Shown here piece after piece: positions 1 to 6,650 of a stretch of DNA of 7,366 nucleotides. The position numbers and the translations under genes were made by a program. The stretch is from Alphaproteobacteria bacterium. GTDB taxonomy: Bacteria; Pseudomonadota; Alphaproteobacteria; Sphingomonadales; Rhodothalassiaceae. Under the pieces are notes generated by a model. That model ran no database searches and had not been told where the DNA came from. It saw nothing but the letters and a program-made list of their open reading frames with translations. The DNA lies in NCBI GenBank assembly GCA_003695555.1, contig RFIU01000252.1, positions 1 to 7,366 on the forward strand. Reading direction: 5' to 3'. Every line of letters begins with the position of its first letter. The first letter of the stretch is position 1.

Positions 1-201
1 ATTGAGCACGGCGCCGAGCGCCACCATCGCCAGATTGGCAGGCCAACGCGCTCGCCGCGGGCAGCGTCTCGGTCGCTGCGGTCGCCATGCCTCGAGCACG
101 GCCATCAGCGCAAGGACACCGAGAAAGACGGCAAGCCGCAGAGCCGGCGCCCTGACGATCAGCTCGTGCGCGAATTCCTGCCAGCCGCCGCCCGGGATCA
201 T
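1..201 (-). CDS. Sterol desaturase / fatty acid hydroxylase family protein, N-terminal part only
   Basis: This open frame starts at 201 and runs off the left edge, giving 67 N-terminal residues. It opens MIPGGGWQEFAHELIVRAPA, followed by one hydrophobic segment (about residues 22-38), a basic Arg/Pro-rich stretch and then RWPANLAMVALGAVLN. A first membrane helix, a basic loop and an RWPxNL motif leading into a second helix is how I remember bacterial members of the sterol desaturase family (membrane di-iron hydroxylases) beginning. The His-box motifs that would prove it lie outside the window. The ATG at 201 is preferred because GGTGGAG (212-218) sits 10 bases upstream; an in-frame GTG at 216 is possible. 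The gene begins 18 bp after the AI-2E permease stop and is probably translated from the same transcript. The family call is recognition from a short fragment and could be wrong. Confidence 0.6.
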   Translation of the reverse strand, partial: MIPGGGWQEFAHELIVRAPALRLAVFLGVLALMAVLEAWRPQRPRRCPRRARWPANLAMVALGAVLN

Positions 202-219
202 GCCTGCGAACTCCACCGC

Positions 220-1317
220 TCAGTCGGGCGCCCCATCCACTGCCGTAGCCATATCGCAGGCAGGATCGTTGTGACAGCGCCAGGCTTCGATCACCGCGTG
301 GATCAGAACAGCCAGCGGGATCGCGAAGAAGACGCCCCAGACCCCCCAAAGGTGACCGAAGATGAGAATCGACAGGATCACCGCATTGGGGTGCAGACGC
401 ACGACCTCGCTCATCAGCAGCGGAGCAAGGAGATTGCCGTCGATTGCCTGCAGAATCAAATAGGCGATGAGGACGGCAAAGAATTCCGGCCCGATCCCCC
501 ATTGAAAGAAGGCGACCATCGCGACCGGAAAGGTGACCACCGTCGCACCGACATAGGGGATCACCACCGACAGGCCGGTAATCAGCGCGAGCAGCACGGC
601 GAAGCGAAGATCGAGCAGCAGATAGGTAAGCCAGGCGGCCACCCCGACGATCAGGATCTCGTAGAATTTGCCGCGCGCATAGTTGCCCGCTCCTTCCACG
701 ACTTCGCAATAGACGGCATCGAGCAACGGGCGTTCCTGCGGAAGGAAGCTCGCCAGCCAGCCAAGGATCGCCCGCTTGTCCTTGATGAAGAAGAAAAGCA
801 TCAGCAAAATCAGGATCAGATAGACGGCAAGGGTAACGGCGCCGCGCACGCTGCTGAGCACCGTGTCGAGCAGCGCCTGCCCGCCCGAAGTCAGGGCGCG
901 GCCGATACCTTCAAAGAAATCCTGCACGAATTCCGGGCTGACGAGGCCGGGAAATGAATCCGGAAGGCCGAGCGCGGCGCTTCGCAGGCGCGCAACCATG
1001 TCGGGGACAAGGGCAAGAAACTGCTCGAACTGCTTGACGACGGGCGGCAGGATCACGAGGGCACCCAGCACGACCAGGGCCAGAAATCCGGTGAAGACCA
1101 CCGTGCTTGCCGCCCAGTTCGGCCAGCCGCGCCGGCGCAGCAGCTCGGTCGGGCGGTCGAGCAGAAAGGCGAGCACCACCGCCGCAATGACCGGGGCAAG
1201 CGGACGGGCGAAGAAGTTCAACAGACCGAAGGTGCCAGCAAGCAGCAACAGCAACAGCAGCACCTGCGGATCGTCGAGTACGCGGCGCACCCATCGCCCG
1301 AATACAGTCATGGACAT
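220..1317 (-). CDS. AI-2E family transporter (PerM/YdiK-type inner-membrane permease)
   Basis: The 365-residue polytopic membrane protein belongs to the AI-2E exporter-like family (PF01594), typically about 340-370 residues. Visible features are an N-terminal helix with seven consecutive Leu (residues 20-26), helices at about 40-53, 72-92 and 160-178, and a large middle segment (about 95-155) with amphipathic character. The conserved C-terminal half holds IPYVGA (253-258), DGNLLAPLLM (293-302) and GHLWGVWGVFFAIPLA (321-336). Family members are proposed to export small molecules such as AI-2 or to act in ion or stress transport, and the substrate cannot be read from sequence. A longer frame opens at 1359, but its Arg/Gly-rich extension looks non-coding. 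An AAGGGA sequence (1323-1328) lies 5 bases before the ATG at 1317 and 11 before an in-frame ATG at 1311, so either may be used. It follows the SDR gene after 90 bp and precedes the desaturase fragment. Confidence 0.88.
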   Translation of the reverse strand: MSMTVFGRWVRRVLDDPQVLLLLLLLAGTFGLLNFFARPLAPVIAAVVLAFLLDRPTELLRRRGWPNWAASTVVFTGFLALVVLGALVILPPVVKQFEQFLALVPDMVARLRSAALGLPDSFPGLVSPEFVQDFFEGIGRALTSGGQALLDTVLSSVRGAVTLAVYLILILLMLFFFIKDKRAILGWLASFLPQERPLLDAVYCEVVEGAGNYARGKFYEILIVGVAAWLTYLLLDLRFAVLLALITGLSVVIPYVGATVVTFPVAMVAFFQWGIGPEFFAVLIAYLILQAIDGNLLAPLLMSEVVRLHPNAVILSILIFGHLWGVWGVFFAIPLAVLIHAVIEAWRCHNDPACDMATAVDGAPD

Positions 1318-1407
1318 TCCCGTCCCTTGTCGCCTTGCCGTGCCTTGCCTCCGGGGCACGTTTCCGACATCCGTTTCCCTCTCAGGACATCCGAATGAGC
1401 TTTCTTG

Positions 1408-2220
1408 CTATCGCAGCCGGGCGATCCGGTCCAGCACCAGTTCCCGTCCGCTGAAACCGAGCGCGGCGCGTGAGCACAGGAAAAGCGCAGCGCGCGCGAC
1501 CTCGTCGGCCGACTGCGGCCCATCCTTCGGCAGACCGCCGGCATATTTTGCGGCATCGCCTGCGATCTCAATCAGGGCCCGATGGAACATCGGCGTGTCG
1601 GTCGGCCCCGGTGAGAGGGCGTTGATCCGGATGCCTTCTTGCGCATGATCGGCGGCCGCCGTGCGGGTCAGACCGATCACCGCATGCTTGCTTGCCCCAT
1701 AGGCGGCCATGAAAGGAGCCGGCGCGTCGGCAAGCACCGACGCGATATTGACGATGGCCGGACACGCCTTCTGATCACGGACAAGGGTTTCGCGCATGGC
1801 ACGGATTTCGTGGCGCATCGACAGGAAAATGCCTTCCGCATTGGTCTGCATCACATCGCGGAAGATCGCCGGGTCAAGCTCGGCGAGCCGGGCGGGCGGA
1901 TGATTGATGCCGGCGGCATTGATGGCGAAGTCGAGTCGGCCTTCGGCCTTCAGAACCCCTGCGACGAGGGCGCCGAGTACGGCATCGTCACGCACGTCGG
2001 CATGGGCGTAATGCACCCGTCTGCCCTTTCCTGCCAGTTCGTCCACCAGCAGTTTGCCGAGCCCATCGACGATACCGCAGAAATGCACCCGGGCGCCCGC
2101 CTCGGCCAACAGCCGCACGCAGGCCGCGCCGATTCCCGAACTGCCACCGGTGACCAGCGCGACGCAGCCGGCGAAGTCGGTCGGATCGAAACGGATATCG
2201 ATATCGGCTGTGGATGGCAT
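1408..2220 (-). CDS. Short-chain dehydrogenase/reductase (SDR), NAD(P)-dependent oxidoreductase
   Basis: This 270-residue protein is a classical-length SDR with a Rossmann fold. The cofactor motif TGGSSGIG lies at residues 24-31, an adenine-ring Asp in HADV at 74-77 (D75 with V76), NAAG at 101-104, and the catalytic Ser161, Tyr174 and Lys178 (YGASK), with the usual 13-residue Ser-Tyr spacing. SPGPTDTPM at 203-211 fits the PG motif after strand 6. It should reduce or oxidise an alcohol/carbonyl pair in the cytoplasm; the substrate is unknown. The C-terminus is odd: the usual VDGG after the SGRELVLD block is replaced by DRIARLR and a stop. The ATG at 2220 begins MPSTADIDIRFDPTDF; a GGGAA sequence lies just upstream. 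It is divergent from the AidB-type gene and heads a minus-strand series with the AI-2E permease and the desaturase-like gene. Confidence 0.93.
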   Translation of the reverse strand: MPSTADIDIRFDPTDFAGCVALVTGGSSGIGAACVRLLAEAGARVHFCGIVDGLGKLLVDELAGKGRRVHYAHADVRDDAVLGALVAGVLKAEGRLDFAINAAGINHPPARLAELDPAIFRDVMQTNAEGIFLSMRHEIRAMRETLVRDQKACPAIVNIASVLADAPAPFMAAYGASKHAVIGLTRTAAADHAQEGIRINALSPGPTDTPMFHRALIEIAGDAAKYAGGLPKDGPQSADEVARAALFLCSRAALGFSGRELVLDRIARLR

Positions 2221-2330
2221 CGCAAGTTCCCGGGATCGAGAAAGATGCGACGGGGTTTCGGCCGGCGCTTAATTTCTTTCCCGCACTGCCGCAAGAGTGA
2301 GGGACGGCTTTTCTTCGTCGCCGTGCGGTG

Positions 2331-2336
2331 TATGCT
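2331..2336 (+). promoter_or_regulatory. Weak candidate -10 element upstream of the aidB-like gene
   Basis: TATGCT matches four of six bases of the sigma-70 -10 consensus. It lies about 70 bp before the aidB-like ATG. The hexamer 17 bp upstream (CTTTTC) is a weak -35. This is a pattern match only. Confidence 0.22.
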
Positions 2337-2394
2337 GAATGTGCCTGCGCGATCAAGGCGCGCGGGGTGCACTCCACGCTTCGCCGATAACCCG

Positions 2395-2400
2395 AAGAGG
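2395..2400 (+). promoter_or_regulatory. Ribosome-binding site of the aidB-like gene
   Basis: AAGAGG lies 7 bases before the ATG at 2408. This site decides the start against an upstream in-frame ATG at 2339, whose 23 extra residues do not resemble the family. Confidence 0.7.
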
Positions 2401-2407
2401 TTCTCCG

Positions 2408-4096
2408 ATGAGCTATTATCGCCCGCTTCGCCAGCTTGCCACCCATGAGGTGACCAATCAGCCGCCGCCGCTTGAGGACTACGACCTTCATGCCAGCGAT
2501 CCGGTCTTCGCCGCTGCGCTGGCCCGGGAATCGGGTGATGATGCCGGGACCATCGCCCGGGTACAGGAATACGGCCGCCTGCTGGGACAGGCCGAATGGC
2601 TGGAAGCCGGCGATCTTGCCAACCGCCATGCGCCGGAGCTGATCCGCTATGACCGATACGGCGAACGGGTGGACGAGGCCCGCTTCCATCCAAGCTACCA
2701 TCGGCTGATGGGACTCGGCATCGAGCACGAACAGCACGCCATCGCCTGGAATCGGCCCGAACACGGACATGTCGCGCATGCGGCGCTCGAATTCCTGATG
2801 CATCAGGTGGAAGCCGGCGTCTGCTGCCCGCTGTCGATGACCTATGCCGGCATTCCGGCATTGCGCCACAATCCGGCACTGGCGAAGGAATGGGAGCCGC
2901 GCCTGCGCTCGCGCGAATACGACCCGCGCTGTCGGCCTGCCGAGGACAAGCGCGGCGCCACGCTCGGCATGGCGATGACCGAAAAACAGGGCGGATCGGA
3001 TGTCCGGGCCAATTCGACGAAGGCGAAGCCGCTTTCTCCCGGCGACGAAACGGGCGCGCACGGCCTCGGCCCCGAATACGAGCTCGTCGGCCACAAATGG
3101 TTCTGTTCGGCGCCGATGTCGGATGCCTTCCTGACGCTCGCCTGGGCGCCGGGCGGGCTTACCTGCTTCTTCGTCCCGCGCTGGAAGCCGGACGGGAGCC
3201 GAAATGCGCTCTTCGTCGAGCGGCTGAAGGACAAGCTCGGCAATCGTTCCAACGCTTCGTCCGAGATCGAGTATCACGGCGCCTGGGCGGTGCGCGTCGG
3301 CGAGGAAGGGCGCGGCGTGCCGACGATCATCGAGATGGTCCACCATACCCGGCTCGACACCACCATCGGCGCCGCTTCGCTGATGCGCCGCGCACTCGTC
3401 GAGGCGCTGCACCATGCCCGCCACCGTCGCGCCTTTCAAAAGCGGCTCGTCGATCAGGCGCTGATGCGCAATGTCTTGGCCGACATGGCGATCGAATCGG
3501 AAGCTGCGACCGTGCTGGCATTTCGGGTCGCGCGCGCCTTCGACGAAAGTGCGACCAGCGAAGAGGCCCGTGCATTTTCGCGGCTGGCCGTCGCGCTCGC
3601 CAAATACTGGCTCAACAAGCGTGTCGTCGGACTGGTCTATGAGGCCCTCGAATGCCATGGCGGCGTCGGTTATGTCGAGGAGGCGCCGATGGCCCGCCTC
3701 TATCGTGAAGCGCCGCTCAATGGTATCTGGGAAGGCTCGGGGAACGTCATCGCTCTGGATGCGCTGCGCACCTTCGCCAAGGCGCCCGACGCGCTCGATG
3801 CCTGGCTTGCCGAGATCGAGCCTGTGGTGGCCGGCGATCGCCGCCTCGCCCCGCTGCTCGCCACCGTAAAGGACGAGATCGCCTCTGGCCGGGTCCACGA
3901 ATCGGTGGCGCGTCGGCTCGTTGAACGCATGGCGCTGCTGTTGCAGGCAAGTCTGCTGGTGCGGCATTCACCACCTGCCGTCACCGATGCCTTCATCGCC
4001 AGCCGTCTGGCGGGAGAATGGGGGCATGCCTATGGCACGCTGCCCGACGGGCTGGATCTCGAAGCGATCCTGGCGCGCGCCTTTCCGGAATCCTGA
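2408..4096 (+). CDS. aidB: AidB-type acyl-CoA dehydrogenase (isovaleryl-CoA dehydrogenase-like flavoprotein)
   Basis: The 562-residue protein matches what I know of E. coli AidB (541 residues) along most of its length. Shared blocks are GMAMTEKQGGSDV (187-199, flavin-side loop), HKWFCSAPMSDA (229-240), GGLTCFFVPR (249-258), ERLKDKLGNRSNAS (271-284), the FAD-contact ECHGGVGY (415-422) and LYREAPLNGIWEGSGN (431-446). Glu442 in IWEGSGN is at the position of the catalytic base of isovaleryl-CoA dehydrogenases. A helical C-terminal region (about 455-562) corresponds to the extra AidB domain linked to DNA binding in E. coli. AidB is induced in the E. coli adaptive response to alkylation and has low isovaleryl-CoA dehydrogenase activity; its true role is debated. 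The start at 2408 follows AAGAGG. No ada or alkB gene is seen nearby, so alkylation control here is unproven. A DMT transporter follows after 89 bp without a visible terminator. Confidence 0.95.
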   Translation: MSYYRPLRQLATHEVTNQPPPLEDYDLHASDPVFAAALARESGDDAGTIARVQEYGRLLGQAEWLEAGDLANRHAPELIRYDRYGERVDEARFHPSYHRLMGLGIEHEQHAIAWNRPEHGHVAHAALEFLMHQVEAGVCCPLSMTYAGIPALRHNPALAKEWEPRLRSREYDPRCRPAEDKRGATLGMAMTEKQGGSDVRANSTKAKPLSPGDETGAHGLGPEYELVGHKWFCSAPMSDAFLTLAWAPGGLTCFFVPRWKPDGSRNALFVERLKDKLGNRSNASSEIEYHGAWAVRVGEEGRGVPTIIEMVHHTRLDTTIGAASLMRRALVEALHHARHRRAFQKRLVDQALMRNVLADMAIESEAATVLAFRVARAFDESATSEEARAFSRLAVALAKYWLNKRVVGLVYEALECHGGVGYVEEAPMARLYREAPLNGIWEGSGNVIALDALRTFAKAPDALDAWLAEIEPVVAGDRRLAPLLATVKDEIASGRVHESVARRLVERMALLLQASLLVRHSPPAVTDAFIASRLAGEWGHAYGTLPDGLDLEAILARAFPES

Positions 4097-4171
4097 CGAA
4101 CCGCCAGTCGGGGGAAGCAATCGGCCGCAAGTCGCATGAGCGGGGGGAAGATGAAAGCTGCAGGAAGGACG

Positions 4172-4177
4172 AGGAGG
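4172..4177 (+). promoter_or_regulatory. Strong ribosome-binding site fixing the GTG start of the DMT transporter
   Basis: A perfect AGGAGG lies 8 bases before GTG at 4186. It decides the start: the open frame continues upstream to 4018, inside aidB, but the residues before 4186 are charged and not membrane-like, while the first transmembrane helix begins soon after the GTG. Confidence 0.85.
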
Positions 4178-4185
4178 AAGACAGG

Positions 4186-5208
4186 GTGCCGGCGAGTTTG
4201 CAGGCGATCGGACTGAAGGTCCTCTCGGCGGCGATTTTCGCCGGCCTTTGGGTGCTGATCCGGCTTGCCTCCGAAACCCTGCCGCCCCCGCTGATCGTCT
4301 TTTATCGCACCCTTTTCGGGCTCACCTTCATGATCCCCTTCTTCGCCCACCGTGCGCGCACGACCCTTTCCACCCGACGGTTGCCGCTGCACCTGCTGCG
4401 TGCCGCCAGCGGCGTGCTGGCGATGTACTGCACCTTCTATGCGGTGGCGCTCGCTCCGCTCGCCAATGTCGTGGCGATTTCCTATGCGACGCCGCTGTTT
4501 GCGACGCTGGCCGCCGTCTTCGTGCTCGGCGAGGTGATCCGCTCGCGCCGGATGGTGGCGCTGGCGATCGGTTTCGTCGGCGTGCTGGTCGTCCTGCGGC
4601 CGGGTATCGATACGCTCTCGGCCGGCGAACTGGCCGCGCTCGCCAGCGCGGTGATGGTCGCCATCTCGCTCACCTGCATCAAGCTGCTGGCCCGTACCGA
4701 GCGCAGCGAAACCATCGTTTTGTTCAGCTTCCTTTTCGCGCTGCCGGTGAACTTCGCCGTCGCCCTGTTCTTCTGGCGCTGGCCGAATCCTGAAGAATGG
4801 CTGCTGCTGGCAGCGATCGGCATCGGGGCCAATATCGGCCAGATGACGATGACGCGGGCCTTCTCGCTCGCCGACGCCAGCGCCCTGCTGCCCTTCGATT
4901 TCGTTCGGCTGGTGCTGGCGGCCGGGTTGGCGGCGATCTTCTTCGGCGAACGGCTGGATGCGCTGACGGTGATCGGCGCCGGTGTCATCCTCGCCTCATC
5001 GGTCTATCTCGCCCATCGAGAGGCGCAGCTTGCCAGACGGGAACGCGAAGCGGCAGCGAATTCGTCGCAGGAAGGGAGAAATAGGAAAGACGGAGGGAAT
5101 CCGGAAAAGGCGGCTCAACCGGCCGCAGAAGAATCCGGGCCAACGGCAGTCCCCTCGACCGGAGTCGAGGTGGCGCCAACTCTTCCCGGCCTGACCGAGA
5201 CCCGGTGA
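4186..5208 (+). CDS. DMT-superfamily (EamA) transporter with extended C-terminal tail
   Basis: The 340-residue inner-membrane protein has two EamA repeats (about residues 7-138 and 150-276), giving about ten transmembrane helices. Typical family features are the TM2 segment PLIVFYRTLFG (35-45), the YAVALAPLANVVAISYATPLF region (85-105), FVLGE (112-116), VGVLVVLRPG (131-140) and, in repeat two, FGERLDALTVIGAGVILAS (253-271). DMT carriers export or import metabolites such as amino acids, purines or sugars, and the substrate cannot be deduced here. Residues from about 277 on form a hydrophilic, low-complexity tail rich in Ala, Glu, Arg and Pro with no family counterpart. Codons 310-340 overlap the end of the convergent kinase-like gene. 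The GTG start is set by AGGAGG at 4172-4177. It probably shares a transcript with aidB, since the 89-bp gap shows no terminator hairpin. Confidence 0.9.
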   Translation: MPASLQAIGLKVLSAAIFAGLWVLIRLASETLPPPLIVFYRTLFGLTFMIPFFAHRARTTLSTRRLPLHLLRAASGVLAMYCTFYAVALAPLANVVAISYATPLFATLAAVFVLGEVIRSRRMVALAIGFVGVLVVLRPGIDTLSAGELAALASAVMVAISLTCIKLLARTERSETIVLFSFLFALPVNFAVALFFWRWPNPEEWLLLAAIGIGANIGQMTMTRAFSLADASALLPFDFVRLVLAAGLAAIFFGERLDALTVIGAGVILASSVYLAHREAQLARREREAAANSSQEGRNRKDGGNPEKAAQPAAEESGPTAVPSTGVEVAPTLPGLTETR

Positions 5209-6476
5209 GGGGGAAAACGCAGCAATGCCATCGCTCCGTCCGGCTCGTCACAGGGGATCAGCAGCGAGCCGCCATAGCCGGCGGCAAGCCGGGCGATGAG
5301 CGGCAGATTCCCCGCCAGCGTGTCGCCCGTGGCACGATGCGCCGGATCCTCTCCAACTGCGCCGTCAGCGGCGAGATCTTCCGATCCTGCCTTCAGGGCT
5401 CCCTCGCCGACGACCTTCAGACAGGCGCTGCCGTCTTCCTCACGCAGCCAGGAGATCTCAAGACAGCCACCCTCGGCCACGCGGTGAAGGCAGAAGGAGA
5501 GGAGCTGCTCGAGCATCTGGGCCAGATGCAGGCGATCGACGAACAGGCCGATTTTCGCCCCTCCCACAGTATGCAGACGCACGCCGGCATGACGCGCCTC
5601 TCCGGCAAGCGCGGAAAGCGCCGCCTCGACCATTTCTTCAAGAGCGGTGGCTATCCCGTCGTCATTGGCTTCAGGCGTCGTGCTCGCCGGCTCCATCCGC
5701 CGGGCTTCATCCATCGCCCGCAGAACGCGCTCGCCGGAGGTCGCGATATGGCGTGCATACTGCTGATAGACGGGATTTCCGATCGGACCATATGCCTGCT
5801 GCGAGATCAGTCGGGCGAAGCCGATCATCGCATTGACCGGCGTCATGATTTCATCACCGATCAGCGATTTCATGCGCTGAAAGGCCTGGTCGGCGGCGGC
5901 GGCGCGGCGGCTGACGCCGAGCGACTTTCGCGCCTCCGCACGGCGGACTTCCTCGGCCTGACGTTCGGCAACGATCATTGCCGAGACGACGCGGCCGAAT
6001 TCTTCCAACAGCTCTCGCTGCTCGCGATTCAGGGCGGGCCGGGCACGCATGTCGAACAGGCACAGGGCGCCGAGCGCGACACCTTCGGGTACGATCAGCG
6101 GGACACCCGCATAGAAGCCGAGATGCGGCTCACCCGAGACCAGCGGATTTTGCCGGAAGCGGTCATCATCGGCGAGGTCGGCAACGATGAACGGATCCGG
6201 TCCGGCGATGGTGTGACTGCAGATGCCGACATCGCGCGAGACGTCTTCGAAACGGCCGCCGAAGCAGCTTCGAAACGAAACCCGGTCGCGCATGACGAGG
6301 GTGACCGCCCCGTACGGCATGTCGAAGATCCGCGCAAACAGGCTCACGAGCAGATCGAGCGGGGCCGAAAGAGAATCGACATGCGGCTCATAGCGTTCCA
6401 GGACCTGAAGCCGGAAATCATCATCAGCGATGGTCGGCGAAAAATGCATCCTGTCCGGCACCCCCTCTGGTCTCAT
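5115..6476 (-). CDS. GAF-domain protein with degenerate histidine-kinase core (probable pseudokinase)
   Basis: The 453-residue cytoplasmic protein has no membrane helix. Residues about 38-170 form a GAF domain (start LDLLVSLFARIFDMPYGAVT, then ICSHTI, FYAGVPLIVPEG and GALCLFD). A coiled, Arg/Glu-rich linker (170-200) leads to a HisKA-like helix pair: FQRMKSLIGDEIMTPVNAMI (199-218), then YGPIGNPVYQQYARHIATSG (229-248), a pattern of PleC/DivJ/PdhS kinases. The phospho-accepting His is Asp208 (codon at 5853-5855). The ATP domain (about 275-423) keeps its outline and a G2-like tail (LPLIARLAAGYGGSLLI, 391-407). However, the N-box reads QLLSFCLHR without its Asn, and the G1 box reads VVGEGAL instead of VxDxGxG. 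Catalysis is therefore doubtful; a regulatory or scaffold role is inferred. The start is uncertain: ATG 6476 has GGGGA four bases upstream, and Met10 at 6449 follows GAGGGGG by 11 bases. Its last 31 codons overlap the DMT gene. Confidence 0.85.
   Translation of the reverse strand: MRPEGVPDRMHFSPTIADDDFRLQVLERYEPHVDSLSAPLDLLVSLFARIFDMPYGAVTLVMRDRVSFRSCFGGRFEDVSRDVGICSHTIAGPDPFIVADLADDDRFRQNPLVSGEPHLGFYAGVPLIVPEGVALGALCLFDMRARPALNREQRELLEEFGRVVSAMIVAERQAEEVRRAEARKSLGVSRRAAAADQAFQRMKSLIGDEIMTPVNAMIGFARLISQQAYGPIGNPVYQQYARHIATSGERVLRAMDEARRMEPASTTPEANDDGIATALEEMVEAALSALAGEARHAGVRLHTVGGAKIGLFVDRLHLAQMLEQLLSFCLHRVAEGGCLEISWLREEDGSACLKVVGEGALKAGSEDLAADGAVGEDPAHRATGDTLAGNLPLIARLAAGYGGSLLIPCDEPDGAMALLRFPPHRVSVRPGRVGATSTPVEGTAVGPDSSAAG
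5153..5170. repeat. Perfect short hairpin in the overlap of the two convergent genes
   Basis: CCTCGAC and GTCGAGG form a 7-bp perfect stem around a CGGA loop. It lies inside both coding frames, near the tail-to-tail ends. No T-run follows on either strand, so it is not a standard intrinsic terminator, but it could stall or protect either transcript end. Confidence 0.55.
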
Positions 6477-6619
6477 TGCTTCCCCAGGCCCGCAACGTCA
6501 TGGCTTACTCTCATCACACCGTCCTGCAACGCCGCAGACGACTCTATACCCCGGCCCGCATCGCCATGGACGACTGGCCCTCCCCCCGTCTCGCAGCCTT
6601 TCAAGGCGTGGCATGTGTT

Positions 6620-6649
6620 ATTATGTCGCATGAGAGGCTCGTCCCCCAA
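6620..6649 (-). promoter_or_regulatory. Candidate sigma-70-type promoter for the kinase-like gene
   Basis: Read on the minus strand, TTGGGG (6644-6649) and CATAAT (6620-6625, five of six consensus bases) are separated by 18 bp. This predicts a transcript start near 6612 and a leader of about 135 bases before the ATG at 6476. It is a pattern match without experimental support. Confidence 0.4.
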
Positions 6650-6650
6650 G

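Larger units (their letters stand above)
2221..2407. other. Divergent intergenic region between the SDR and aidB-like genes
   Basis: This 187-bp gap separates two divergently transcribed genes and must hold the start signals for both. It contains an AT-richer patch (around 2268-2282) and a C/T-rich run. The only candidate -10 element I can point to on the plus strand is TATGCT at 2331-2336; its -35 position (CTTTTC, 2308-2313, spacing 17) is poor. I could not find a convincing promoter for the SDR side. No terminator, repeat or RNA gene is apparent. Confidence 0.6.

Noticed and set aside
166..957. 263-codon open frame on the plus strand within the AI-2E permease gene
   Set aside because: It is a highly charged Asp/Arg/Gln/His-rich translation, typical of the antisense of membrane-protein codons. 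The permease on the minus strand is well supported.
1238..1265. CAG/CAA triplet run resembling a simple-sequence repeat
   Set aside because: It encodes the poly-Leu first helix of the AI-2E permease in mixed CTG/TTG codons. It is imperfect and explained by the hydrophobic segment.
1366..1393. Direct repeat GACATCCG at 1366-1373 and 1386-1393 in the SDR-permease gap
   Set aside because: Two 8-bp copies 20 bp apart, alone in a 90-bp gap, are too little to call an operator. No promoter accompanies them.
1988..3967. 659-codon open frame on the minus strand, antisense to most of aidB
   Set aside because: It mirrors the third-codon GC bias of a high-GC gene. Its translation is Arg/His/Gly-rich with no recognisable domain, while the plus strand encodes a clear AidB.
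4097..4185. Search for a terminator or separate small gene between aidB and the DMT transporter
   Set aside because: There is no GC-rich hairpin with a T-run. A short frame from ATG 4137 to about 4215 is out of frame with the transporter and Arg/Lys-rich, without its own ribosome site.
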